Shown here one piece after another: positions 1-7,622 of a stretch of 15,829 nt of DNA (the first letter of the stretch is position 1; the number at the start of each line of letters is the position of its first letter). Source of the stretch: JBHENC01 sp051000345. GTDB lineage: Bacteria; Acidobacteriota; Blastocatellia; Pyrinomonadales; Pyrinomonadaceae. Under the pieces are notes generated by a model. That model saw nothing but the letters and a program-made list of their open reading frames with translations. It was not told the origin of the DNA and searched no databases. Where the stretch lies: assembly GCA_051000345.1 (NCBI GenBank), contig JBPCOJ010000111.1, positions 1 to 15,829 on the forward strand, read 5' to 3'. A program made the position numbers and the translations under genes.

Positions 1-81
1 GGTGAGCGTGTAATTGATTTGACTACTCAAGAGATATTGGCAGTAATCAAGTCGCGTCGCTCGTCGGTTGGCAGTCATCAT
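1..81 (-). CDS. Transposase N-terminus, IS701/IS4-like DDE type (partial, runs off left edge)
   Basis: An open frame starts with two consecutive ATGs (79-81 and 76-78) and continues without a stop for 27 codons to base 1. The peptide begins MMTANRRATRLDYCQYLL and continues SSQINYTLT. The DYCQYLL and NYTLT motifs match the N-terminus of a DDE transposase group that I recall from Blastocatellia-like and cyanobacterial genomes. A short AGG lies just before the second ATG, so that one may be the real start. The catalytic domain would lie outside the window. The frame opens about 40 bp inside the presumed IS end, the usual place for a transposase gene. Only 27 residues are visible, so the assignment is a motif call. 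Confidence 0.6.
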   Translation of the reverse strand, partial: MMTANRRATRLDYCQYLLSSQINYTLT

Positions 82-122
82 CCTGCCATTATCTACTTCT
101 TAGCTTTTTGCGTAAGTCCTAT
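1..122 (-). mobile_element. End of an IS701/IS4-like insertion sequence (partial)
   Basis: Read on the minus strand, the sequence starting near 120-123 begins AGGACTTACGCAAAAAGC. This resembles terminal repeats I recall from IS701-type elements of cyanobacteria and other phyla. About 40 bp further in, a transposase-like reading frame starts (81 down to 1) and runs off the window. The methyltransferase reading frame coming from the other side loses its family-like sequence at this same point. The exact outer base and the target duplication cannot be fixed because only one end is in the window. The family name rests on memory of the terminus and of the transposase N-terminus, not on a search. 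Confidence 0.6.
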
Positions 123-789
123 AGTTAAATCCCTTATCTTGCATTGTGCGACGAGCCGCCAAATCGTGCTTGTTGTAATGGTTCTCACCATGCACCGATA
201 GAACCAGATATGCACCGCGTTTTGCGATACGATGAAGCTCTTGTAGCCATGCGAACTGCATGTCTTCCGGTAGGTGCGTGAAGACTGAGATGCTATAAAT
301 CAGGTCGAATTTATCATCCCTATAAATTGTCGGCGGCATCGCGGGATTGACGCTGAACTCTGCAACCTGAGAATAATTCTCTTGACACCACTGAATAGCT
401 TCAGCATCGATGTCCGTGCCGTATAATTTCTGTGCTGAAGTAATATAACGGCGTAGTGGTCTCAATACTCTTGCGCAACCAGACCCGAAATCCAGAATCG
501 TCTCGAACGAGTTTAGATTCTTACCGGTATGCGCGAGCACTGCGTTAATATCTTCAATCAAATCCTCTCCGCTTTTAATAAAATCTGGAGCGTATACGCC
601 GACGACGCGCTTCTGAAGATGCGGCGGGGGTGGCATTAGCCCTCCCATCTCTCGAATCATATCTTGTAGCTGACCACACGCAGCTTGCAACCCCTGAACT
701 TCGGATTTCAGTGCGAGAATTTGTTTAAGAACAGGTAACTTGCCTGCTGCTCTACGGATCAAGAGCCGTCGTGAAGTTTGAGAAGGCAT
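100..789 (-). CDS. Class I SAM-dependent methyltransferase, C-terminally truncated by the IS
   Basis: This 229-residue product has a basic N-terminus, a predicted coiled coil (about 18-50), a proline patch (PPPP, 53-56) and a Rossmann methyltransferase core. Motif I is LDFGSGCARVL (99-109), the acidic SAM-ribose position lies in YGTDIDAEAI (123-132), and the post-motif region reads FDLIYSISVFTHLPED (161-176) followed by YLVLSVHG (194-201). The acceptor is unknown; such proteins often sit in glycan or natural-product clusters. The start at 789 is chosen because AAGGG lies about 7 nt upstream. A longer frame from 873 would run through the tRNA terminator. The family normally continues some 60 residues past this point. 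Here the last six residues (RTYAKS) and the stop appear to be encoded by the IS end, so the gene is probably a remnant. Confidence 0.75.
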   Translation of the reverse strand: MPSQTSRRLLIRRAAGKLPVLKQILALKSEVQGLQAACGQLQDMIREMGGLMPPPPHLQKRVVGVYAPDFIKSGEDLIEDINAVLAHTGKNLNSFETILDFGSGCARVLRPLRRYITSAQKLYGTDIDAEAIQWCQENYSQVAEFSVNPAMPPTIYRDDKFDLIYSISVFTHLPEDMQFAWLQELHRIAKRGAYLVLSVHGENHYNKHDLAARRTMQDKGFNYRTYAKS

Positions 790-837
790 CTTGTAACCCT
801 TTGCTAGCAGTATCCTGAACGGATACGAATTCGCGCG

Positions 838-870
838 AAAAATAAACGCCTGCATCGAAAGATACAGGCG
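838..870 (-). terminator. Intrinsic terminator of the tRNA operon
   Basis: On the minus strand CGCCTGTATC (861-870) pairs with GATGCAGGCG (847-856) around a TTTC loop. The stem is 10 bp with one G-U pair, and it is followed by TTTATTTTT (838-846). It lies 13 bp past the CCA of tRNA-Asp. Its position also argues against starting the methyltransferase at 873. Confidence 0.88.
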
Positions 871-881
871 CATACTTGGTT

Positions 882-963
<82 letters not shown>

Positions 964-994
964 GGGTAAACTCCTCGAATTTTCAAAATCAAAA

Positions 995-1069
995 TGGTAG
1001 GCACGGAGGGACTCGAACCCCCAACTTCCTCCTTGTAAGGGAGGCTGTCTACCATTGACGTACGTGCCT
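995..1069 (-). tRNA. tRNA-Val(UAC)
   Basis: A 75-nt cloverleaf with encoded CCA. The acceptor stem AGGCACG pairs with CGTGCCT, so the molecule begins with A rather than the usual G; discriminator is A73. The anticodon stem CCTCC/GGAGG holds the loop CTTACAA, giving anticodon TAC (1035-1037 on the plus strand as gta). The T arm GGGGG-TTCGAGT-CCCTC contains one G-U pair. The D stem (CGTC/GACA) has a mismatch at its outer pair. The isotype is read from the anticodon and A73. Confidence 0.93.
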
Positions 1070-1211
1070 CTAATGCTTTCGTCTCGCGCATGTTCGCCCC
1101 ACAGCGTTCGGGCGCAGAGTGTCAGGCTTGTTCGATTCAAAGACTCGCGTATCTTCGCGGCATCCAACGTCAGAGGCTTTCAAACTGTGCTGCCACGAAA
1201 AGCGAAGCGTC

Positions 1212-1241
1212 ATCCTAAAATGAAGCGAGTCTGAGTGTCAA
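1212..1241 (-). promoter_or_regulatory. Candidate sigma-70 promoter for the tRNA-Val/tRNA-Asp operon
   Basis: On the minus strand a perfect TTGACA (1236-1241) is followed 18 bp later by TAGGAT (1212-1217, 4 of 6 to TATAAT). Transcription would start near 1205, leaving a leader of about 135 nt before tRNA-Val to be removed. No better promoter is visible nearer the tRNA. Confidence 0.5.
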
Positions 1242-1799
1242 GGCGCGCTCGTCCGCTCCCGTTAAAGCAACCAGACGGGCAAAGACGTTTGCGCGCCCGC
1301 TCTCTCTTCTGCCTCCGTTGTTTCGTTCGTCGCAATTTCGCGCGGGCGTGCCTTTTCGCTTCGCGGTGCATCTTCTTCCAGATGCGTTTCGCGCGCGGCT
1401 GCGTTCGGGTTAGCAAGAGGCGCGATTAATATGCTGTGTACCTGTTCGTCCAATTTTCCAATGACGGGCATATAGTTTTGTTTTCGCTCCTTTTGCCGTC
1501 GCGCGCAGAGCCTCATAAAAGTTGTCCCACAGGAATTCCCTAGTTGAAAACGATGAGCAGATTACATCATCCACTCTGATAGGACTAAGCACCTGAAAGG
1601 CATTGGACAAGAACCCCCTTCGGATTTCAAAATAATTCGGCTCTTAATTAAAGCGTTTATTCATCGCGCGATTGCCGTTTTCTCCGACTCATTTTCTGCG
1701 CTTCATCTCTGCAAAGAAACGCGGAATTATGGATAGTTTGTCGCTGCTCGCATAATTAAACCTATCGTAAACAAAGAGCCTACGGCGCGGAATTGAAAC
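1242..1799. other. Intergenic stretch with no convincing gene
   Basis: About 560 bp between the tRNA promoter and the uvrA-like fragment. The part 1242-1430 is GC-rich and gives Arg/Lys-rich or Ala/Glu-rich low-complexity reading frames in several frames at once, which is typical of non-coding skewed DNA. The part 1430-1799 is more AT-rich. Frames of 60-85 codons exist on the minus strand (for example 1262-1516 and 1410-1610), but none shows a recognisable domain. I see no structured RNA family here. Confidence 0.5.
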
Positions 1800-1853
1800 A
1801 TGACAGCAGAAGCCATTGAAATGCGCGGCGCGCGCGGGCTTCGTGCGCTATGA
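1800..1853 (+). pseudogene. Fragment resembling the uvrA 5' end
   Basis: Starting at an ATG, bases 1800-1835 match the first 36 bases of uvrA (4725-4760) at 31 of 36 positions. The peptides are MTAEAIEMRGAR here and MTQEAIEVRGAR in uvrA. Similarity stops abruptly after codon 12, and a TGA ends the frame at 1853 after 17 residues. No Shine-Dalgarno is seen. The likeliest reading is a remnant of a second uvrA or of a rearrangement that copied the uvrA start. It is too short to have UvrA function. Confidence 0.5.
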
Positions 1854-1944
1854 ATCGCGCTGGTAAACGACGCTTGCTTGATTCCCTTTGTGCGCCCGCT
1901 TCGCACGTCAAAACAAAGTTCGCTAAAAAAACTCGCCGCAAACC

Positions 1945-4353
1945 TTACTTGAAATTAAAGCTCAATCTTCCGCTGACGCTGCGCGGGCGACCAATGGCCG
2001 TGCCGGAGAAAACGCTTTCAAACGTAATCAAATAAAATCTGTCGAATAGATTTTCGACGTTCACTTGGCCGAGCATTCTGACGCGCTCGCTTAAAGCGAA
2101 TTCTTTTCCCGCATAAAGATTAAACACCGTGCGCGGTTTGACGAAGCCGCGCTCGAAGTTGACTTGATCGAGAATCTTCGCGGGAAACTCATTTGCAAAA
2201 TCTGCGCGCGTCACATCCGGGTCGAGTTCGACGCTGTAACCGCTGTCATGTCGCCCGCCGAACGCCACATAAAAGCGTCCCGGCAATCGGTCGTAACGCG
2301 TCTCGAAGACAGCCGTGTTGCGCTGGTCTTCCTCGATTCTGATGCGCTCTCCGGCGCGTCGCAAACTGTCAACGGCCTCGCCTAAAAAGAGACCGCCCGT
2401 GATCGGCGCGAATCCGTAAATGTGAAAATTCGTATAGCTCACATAACCGGAAAAGCCGCGCACGCGGGCGACGTCTAAACGTGTTTCCAAGCCGCGCGAA
2501 CGGCTGCGCGAAAGATTGGCGGGAAAGATAATTCCTGTTTCGAGAAAGTTTGTGATTTCGGGCGGCGAGTTCAAGCGGCGCGAATAAAAGTCCGCATCGA
2601 AGCGCAGGTAACGCGAAATTTGCTGCTCGAACCCAACATCGAATTGCGATTCGCGGCTTGTTCTGACGGGCGCAAAAGCGGGCGCGCCTTCTTCTTCCGC
2701 AGGACTGAAGATGCGCGATTGCGTTGACGAAGAAAGCAACAAATTTTCGAGCGCGGGCGTTTCCAAAAAGCGATTGTATGAAGCGCGCAAAACGGTTTTC
2801 GTGCGCGGGATAAAGTAAGCTGCGCCGAGTCGCGGGCTAAAATAATTCTTCGTCACAAGAAAATGGTAGCTGTCGAAACGCGCTCCCACATCAAGCGTCA
2901 AATTGCGCGTCGCGTTGATATGGTCTTGTATGTAAAAAGAGCCTTCGCGTCCCGTGCGCCGGTCGTTGAAGAGAAACGGATTGACAAGCGTAAACTCCTG
3001 CGCTTCCGGGGTTAGGTCAGGCTCTTTTTCGAGCAGCGCGTCGAGGTCTGTGATGGCGAAGGTAAAAGACTCTGTGACGGGAAAGCGCGTCAATTCAAAG
3101 CCCGTTTTGATTGTGTTGCGTTTGATGTTGTAGGTCAGAGAGCCGAGCAAGCCCTGTGTGGAATTGTGGCGCGATTGCTCTGCGAAGACGGGCGTCGCCA
3201 GATGATTGCTCGAAAGTTTAGCCGAGTTGTAGCGTTGAAACGCGGCGATGTTGCCTACGAGGTTCGACGAAAAAGTGTGCTGCCACGAAACGGATTCGGA
3301 GTTGTCGTTTGTGCGGCGGCGTTGATCCTGTCCGGCTTCCTGCTGAAAAGGCAAATTAGGCACGCGAAAGCGTTGGCCATCAAGGGCGAAGTTAAAGCGG
3401 ACGAGGTTGTTTTCGTTCGGCGCGTAATCGAGCTTGAGAAAACTTTTGCCGGACGTGCCGCGATTATTGAAATTTTCGAGCGCGGGCGGATCGAGAAAAC
3501 GATTTGTGCGCGAGCCTGCCGCGCCTGCGAAATAGCCGAACTTTCCTTTGCGCCCGCCGACATTAAAAGACCCCTCGTAAGTCGAAAAGCTACCGCCCGA
3601 AAAAGAGACGTTGCCTTCGGGCTGTGAAAGCTCCAGCCCGGAACGCGTGTTGACCGCGATGACGCCCGCGAGTTTGTTGCCGTACTCCGCAGGAATGTTC
3701 GCAGTAGATATTTCCACAGAGCGAAAGCTGTCCGGATCGGGCGAACTGCCGAAAGTCGCCGCGATGGTATCCGTGACGGGTATGCCGTCAATAGAGTATT
3801 GAACTTGATATTCGATGCCGCGCGCGTGCAAACGGCGGTTGGCGTCGAGCGTCCAGCCGGGCGCTGTCGCGATGATCTCTTCGATGCTGCGGCTCGGCTG
3901 CGAGGATGGAAAACTTTCAATGCGTTTGCGGTCTATGACAACGCTCGGCGCGGTCTTTTCAGCATCCAATAAATCTGTGCGGCTCTCGACGTTGACTTCG
4001 CCGCCGCTCACGGGCGCGACGCCGAGTTGCGCGTCAATGCGTTGCGTCAGATTCGAGTTGACGTTGATTTCTCGCGCCGTAGGAGCAAAGCCCTGCGCCG
4101 CCTCGAACGTGAGTTTGTAGCGGCCAAAAGGCACGTCTAACAGTTGATATGCTCCGCGAGAATCTGCGGCGGCGGTTTGCGTGTAATTCGTCAGCGGATT
4201 GGCGAGCGTCACAATCGCTCCGGCAATCGCCGCTCCCGATTGATCCGTCACAGTGCCGCGCAGGATTCCCGTGTTGGATTGCGCGTGCGCCGTCAAAGCC
4301 AAGATGAGCACGAACAGAAAGAGGACGCACACTTGGGGCTTGAGGGTTCGCAT
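1945..4353 (-). CDS. TonB-dependent outer-membrane receptor with N-terminal carboxypeptidase-regulatory-like domain
   Basis: This 802-residue outer-membrane protein is of the kind common in Acidobacteriota. Order: signal peptide 1-25 (hydrophobic VCVLFLFVLILAL, cleavage near AHAQ); a carboxypeptidase D regulatory-like beta-sandwich at about 29-111 (GILRGTVTDQSGAAIAGA onward); a plug domain at about 136-240 (SVVIDRKRIESFP, then YSIDGIPVTDT and NIPAEYGNKLAG); then a beta-barrel to the C-terminus, which ends in LSFNFK. It would import a large ligand using TonB-ExbBD energy. Neither TonB nor ExbBD is nearby and the substrate cannot be told. The start at 4353 is chosen for the signal peptide and a GGAG 9 nt upstream; the open frame back to 4566 lacks any such features. 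It is divergent from uvrA. Confidence 0.88.
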   Translation of the reverse strand: MRTLKPQVCVLFLFVLILALTAHAQSNTGILRGTVTDQSGAAIAGAIVTLANPLTNYTQTAAADSRGAYQLLDVPFGRYKLTFEAAQGFAPTAREINVNSNLTQRIDAQLGVAPVSGGEVNVESRTDLLDAEKTAPSVVIDRKRIESFPSSQPSRSIEEIIATAPGWTLDANRRLHARGIEYQVQYSIDGIPVTDTIAATFGSSPDPDSFRSVEISTANIPAEYGNKLAGVIAVNTRSGLELSQPEGNVSFSGGSFSTYEGSFNVGGRKGKFGYFAGAAGSRTNRFLDPPALENFNNRGTSGKSFLKLDYAPNENNLVRFNFALDGQRFRVPNLPFQQEAGQDQRRRTNDNSESVSWQHTFSSNLVGNIAAFQRYNSAKLSSNHLATPVFAEQSRHNSTQGLLGSLTYNIKRNTIKTGFELTRFPVTESFTFAITDLDALLEKEPDLTPEAQEFTLVNPFLFNDRRTGREGSFYIQDHINATRNLTLDVGARFDSYHFLVTKNYFSPRLGAAYFIPRTKTVLRASYNRFLETPALENLLLSSSTQSRIFSPAEEEGAPAFAPVRTSRESQFDVGFEQQISRYLRFDADFYSRRLNSPPEITNFLETGIIFPANLSRSRSRGLETRLDVARVRGFSGYVSYTNFHIYGFAPITGGLFLGEAVDSLRRAGERIRIEEDQRNTAVFETRYDRLPGRFYVAFGGRHDSGYSVELDPDVTRADFANEFPAKILDQVNFERGFVKPRTVFNLYAGKEFALSERVRMLGQVNVENLFDRFYLITFESVFSGTAIGRPRSVSGRLSFNFK

Positions 4354-4620
4354 AGATTTTTTCTCCGTAAAAACGTTGATTGTCAGTCGTATGAAAAGGC
4401 GTGTCGGGCGGCTTGGAAAGTCCGGCTGCTTCGGGGCGCAAAGCGCTGCCGGACAGTAGTTGTTCCAGCACAGTGCAACAGCTTGGATTTGCAAACTCGC
4501 GCGTGAGATTACAAGTAACTCCAAGATACTACCAGCCTTCGTAGTTGGCTTCGGAGCAGCAACCAAAGCAACCTGCCACCGTTTTTAATTTTACGAAAGA
4601 CGCTTATTGCGCCCGCGAAC

Positions 4621-4646
4621 GCGCGAAACTCCTGCGCGCTTTTTTT
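4621..4646 (+). terminator. Terminator-like hairpin in the divergent region
   Basis: GCGCG (4621-4625) pairs with CGCGC (4635-4639) around a 9-nt loop, followed by seven T residues (4640-4646). It points rightward, toward uvrA, and no plus-strand gene lies before it. It could end an antisense or leader transcript, or be chance. The stem is only 5 bp. Confidence 0.3.
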
Positions 4647-4668
4647 ACCGCCGTAATCGCGTTATGAT
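4640..4668 (+). promoter_or_regulatory. Candidate uvrA promoter
   Basis: TATGAT (4663-4668, 5 of 6 to TATAAT) lies about 57 bp before the uvrA start. No good -35 hexamer is seen at 16-18 bp; only a T-rich run falls there. No LexA-type box was recognised. Weak call. Confidence 0.3.
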
Positions 4669-4724
4669 GTGTGGTTCGCCGCCCTGCCAGAAACTCTGCA
4701 ATGCGCGGCGACAATGATTTCCTT

Positions 4725-7604
4725 ATGACACAAGAAGCCATCGAAGTGCGCGGGGCGCGCGTTAATAATCTCAAAAACATTTCGTTTTCCATTCCTATCG
4801 AAAAACTGACGGTGGTCACGGGCGTGTCCGGCAGCGGTAAATCGTCGCTCGCCTTCGATACGATTTACGCCGAAGGCCAGCGCCGCTACGTCGAATCGCT
4901 GTCGGCTTACGCGCGCCAATTTCTCGAACGCATGGACAAGCCGGACGTGGATGAAGTGCGCGGCATTGCGCCCGCCATCGCCATCCGGCAAAAGAATTCG
5001 ACGCGGAATCCGCGCTCCACAGTCGGCACGCAAACAGAAGTTTACGATTATCTGCGCCTTCTGTACGCGCGCGTCGGGACAACTTTTTGCCGCGTCTGCG
5101 GGCGCGAAGTTCATCACGACTCGCCGGAATCCGCCGCCGCCGAAACGCTCCAAACCATTCCCGAAGGCACGCGCTTTTTCGTGCTCTTTCCCGCCGAAGC
5201 CGGATTGAACATCGAAACGAACGGCGAAGCGGGCAAGGCCGCCGCGAAGAAAAAAGGCGCGCGCGCCAAACGTAAAACGCCGACGCCGGAAGCAACGCGC
5301 CACACAGTCACGGCGCATGTGATGAGCCTTATGCAGCGCGGCTTCACGCGTCTTTATCACAAGGGCGAAACAATTGATTTAACGTCGCCCGATGATTACA
5401 CGCGCGCTGATTTTACGGACGTGTACGTGCTCGTTGATCGGCTCGTCGCGCGCGCAGATGTGCGCGAGCGCCTCGTTGATTCGTTCGAGACTTGCTTTCA
5501 GGAAGGACATGGCACGGGCGTCATCGAAACTGCCGGAGAAGAACCGCAGCACCTTTATTTTTCCGAGCGCTTCGAGTGCAAATACGATGGCACGATTTAC
5601 GCGCAGCCGGAACCGCGCCTCTTCAGTTTCAATAATCCGTTTGGCGCGTGTCCGACGTGTCAGGGCTTCGGCAATACCATCGGCCTCGATCTCGATCTGG
5701 TGATACCGAATCAGGCGCAGACGTTGGACAAAGGCGCAATCGAGCCTTGGAACAGGCCGCAGTATGAATGGGCGAAAACCGAACTGCGCCGCTTCTGCAA
5801 AACAGAAGGCATCTCGCTGGACACGCCGTTTGCCGAACTCTCCGGCGCAGAGCAACAGGTAATCGTCGAAGGCAAAGGCAAATGGACGGGCGTGCGCGGA
5901 TTTTTCGAGTGGCTCGAAACGAAAAAATACAAGCTGCATGTGCGCGTCTTTCTTTCCAAGTTTCGCGGTTATGCGCTGTGTCCCGATTGCCACGGCGGGC
6001 GACTACGGCAGGAAGCGCGCGATGTGCTCGTCGGCAATAGCACGCTGCCGGATGTATGCGCGCTGTCAATTAAGGATGCCGCAAAGTTTTTCGATGCGCT
6101 GGAGCTTCCCGCAGAGCAAGCAGCGATTGCTGACAAAGTGCTGATGGAAGTTCGTCGCCGCCTGCGCTTTCTCGTCGATGTCGGCTTGGACTACTTAACG
6201 CTGGCACGGCTCGCTTCGACACTTTCGGGCGGCGAAGCGCAGCGCATTCAATTGGCGACTAATCTAGGCTCGTCGCTTGTCGGCGCGCTTTATGTTTTGG
6301 ATGAACCGTCAATCGGCTTGCATCCGCGCGACAGTTCGAGACTCGTGCGCTTGCTTCACAATTTGCGCGACATAGGTAATACCGTTCTCGTCGTCGAACA
6401 TGATCCGGACATGATGCGCGCCGCCGACCATATCTTGGACATCGGGCCGCACGCGGGCGAACTCGGCGGGCATGTTATTTACGAAGGCGACTTCCCTAAT
6501 CTCTTAAAAGATCAACACTCGCTGACGGCGCGTTACCTGCGCGGCGAAGTGGAAATTAAAGAACCGAAACAACGACGCACGCCCGGCAAGCGTCGTCTGC
6601 AAATTCGCGGCGCTAGCGAGCACAATCTGAAGGACGTTGACGTGGACATTCCGCTCGACATGCTCACTTGCGTGACGGGCGTTTCCGGCAGCGGCAAATC
6701 GACTTTGATTCACGACATCATTTACGCAGGGATCAAGAAACAGCGCCGCGATTGGCAGGGACACGTCGGCGCGTTTACGAAACTCGACGGCGGAAAGTTG
6801 ATAGATGATGTGATACTCGTCGATCAATCACCGATAGGCCGCACGCCGCGCTCGAATCCCGTCACGTATATCAAAGTGTACGACGCGATCCGCGAAACAT
6901 TTTCGCAGACGCGCGAAGCACAGGCGCGCGGCTTCGATCCGTCGTTCTTTTCATTCAACGTTCCCGGCGGGCGTTGCGAAGTTTGTCAGGGCGACGGCAC
7001 AGTGACCGTTGAAATGCAGTTCCTCGCGGATGTCGAACTCGTTTGCGAAGAATGCAAAGGCACGCGTTTCAAGCAACAGATTCTCGACGTGCGTTACAAA
7101 GGCAAAAACATTCACGACGTGCTCAACATGACCGTGCGCGAAGCGATGACGTTCTTCCGGGAAGTGACGAAGATCACGAATCGCTTGCGCGTGCTCGATG
7201 ATGTGGGCTTAGGCTATTTGCGGCTCGGCCAATCCGCGACGACGCTTTCCGGCGGCGAAGCGCAGCGCGTCAAACTAGCCGCGCATCTATCGAAACGCAC
7301 GGGAGCGAAAACGCTTTATATTTTCGACGAGCCGACAACGGGTTTGCATTTCGAGGACATCAACAAACTGCTCGCCGCCTTTCGCGCGCTACTCGACGCG
7401 GGCGGCTCTCTGCTCGTCATCGAACACAATCTGGACGTGATAAAGACCGCCGATTATGTCATTGATTTAGGGCCGGAAGGCGGCGCAGCGGGCGGGCATG
7501 TCGTCGCCACCGGAACGCCCGAAGAAATCATGCGCATCGAAGCCTCGCACACAGGCCATTACCTGCGCGAACATCTAACGCGCGCAAACGGGCATCATGC
7601 CTGA
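4725..7604 (+). CDS. uvrA: UvrABC system protein A, excision-repair damage-recognition ATPase
   Basis: This 959-residue twin-cassette ABC ATPase dimerises, finds distorted DNA with UvrB and loads it for UvrC incision. Motifs in order: Walker A GVSGSGKS (33-40), CRVC (122-125), signature LSGGEAQR (500-507) with Walker B VLDEPSIGLH, second Walker A (652-659), intact zinc module C751/C754...C774/C777, and second signature (841-848) with FDEPTTGLH. The first zinc module reads C285-x2-D288...C309-x2-C312, so one Cys of four is replaced by Asp. A Lys/Ala-rich insert lies at about 166-190 in the UvrB-interaction region. The start at 4725 follows the family N-terminus (MTQEAIEVRGARVNN); the open frame reaches 4671 and no strong Shine-Dalgarno decides it. 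Its stop is 18 nt before the yqeY GTG, suggesting co-transcription. Confidence 0.97.
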   Translation: MTQEAIEVRGARVNNLKNISFSIPIEKLTVVTGVSGSGKSSLAFDTIYAEGQRRYVESLSAYARQFLERMDKPDVDEVRGIAPAIAIRQKNSTRNPRSTVGTQTEVYDYLRLLYARVGTTFCRVCGREVHHDSPESAAAETLQTIPEGTRFFVLFPAEAGLNIETNGEAGKAAAKKKGARAKRKTPTPEATRHTVTAHVMSLMQRGFTRLYHKGETIDLTSPDDYTRADFTDVYVLVDRLVARADVRERLVDSFETCFQEGHGTGVIETAGEEPQHLYFSERFECKYDGTIYAQPEPRLFSFNNPFGACPTCQGFGNTIGLDLDLVIPNQAQTLDKGAIEPWNRPQYEWAKTELRRFCKTEGISLDTPFAELSGAEQQVIVEGKGKWTGVRGFFEWLETKKYKLHVRVFLSKFRGYALCPDCHGGRLRQEARDVLVGNSTLPDVCALSIKDAAKFFDALELPAEQAAIADKVLMEVRRRLRFLVDVGLDYLTLARLASTLSGGEAQRIQLATNLGSSLVGALYVLDEPSIGLHPRDSSRLVRLLHNLRDIGNTVLVVEHDPDMMRAADHILDIGPHAGELGGHVIYEGDFPNLLKDQHSLTARYLRGEVEIKEPKQRRTPGKRRLQIRGASEHNLKDVDVDIPLDMLTCVTGVSGSGKSTLIHDIIYAGIKKQRRDWQGHVGAFTKLDGGKLIDDVILVDQSPIGRTPRSNPVTYIKVYDAIRETFSQTREAQARGFDPSFFSFNVPGGRCEVCQGDGTVTVEMQFLADVELVCEECKGTRFKQQILDVRYKGKNIHDVLNMTVREAMTFFREVTKITNRLRVLDDVGLGYLRLGQSATTLSGGEAQRVKLAAHLSKRTGAKTLYIFDEPTTGLHFEDINKLLAAFRALLDAGGSLLVIEHNLDVIKTADYVIDLGPEGGAAGGHVVATGTPEEIMRIEASHTGHYLREHLTRANGHHA

Positions 7605-7622
7605 AAGGAGTTTCCTTTTATC

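Noticed and set aside
790..873. Upstream extension of the methyltransferase to an ATG at 873
   Set aside because: It would translate the tRNA terminator hairpin (838-870); ATG 789 has AAGGG at good spacing.
1210..1516. Arg-rich and Glu-rich reading frames on both strands
   Set aside because: Several frames of the same GC-skewed stretch are open at once and look low-complexity, as expected for non-coding DNA.
1575..1595. ATAGGACTAAGCACC, loosely like the IS end at 105-122
   Set aside because: Only the first seven or eight bases agree well, and no transposase or partner end is nearby.
1410..1610. Minus-strand 66-codon frame starting TTG, with GGGGG upstream
   Set aside because: No recognisable domain, rare start codon, and an overlapping frame of equal quality; not enough support for a gene.
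3166..3627. Plus-strand 153-codon frame inside the TonB receptor gene
   Set aside because: Antisense shadow of a well-supported coding sequence, with no domain of its own.
4144..4506. Plus-strand frames over the receptor 5' end and leader
   Set aside because: Overlap the signal-peptide-bearing receptor gene and show no family features.
4354..4566. N-terminal extension of the TonB receptor to 4566
   Set aside because: The extra 71 residues show no domain and would bury the signal peptide; ATG 4353 has GGAG upstream.
4354..4600. Riboswitch (cobalamin or other) upstream of the TonB receptor
   Set aside because: I looked for the B12-box-like GCCACT core and for TPP, SAM and FMN signature strings on the minus strand and found none.
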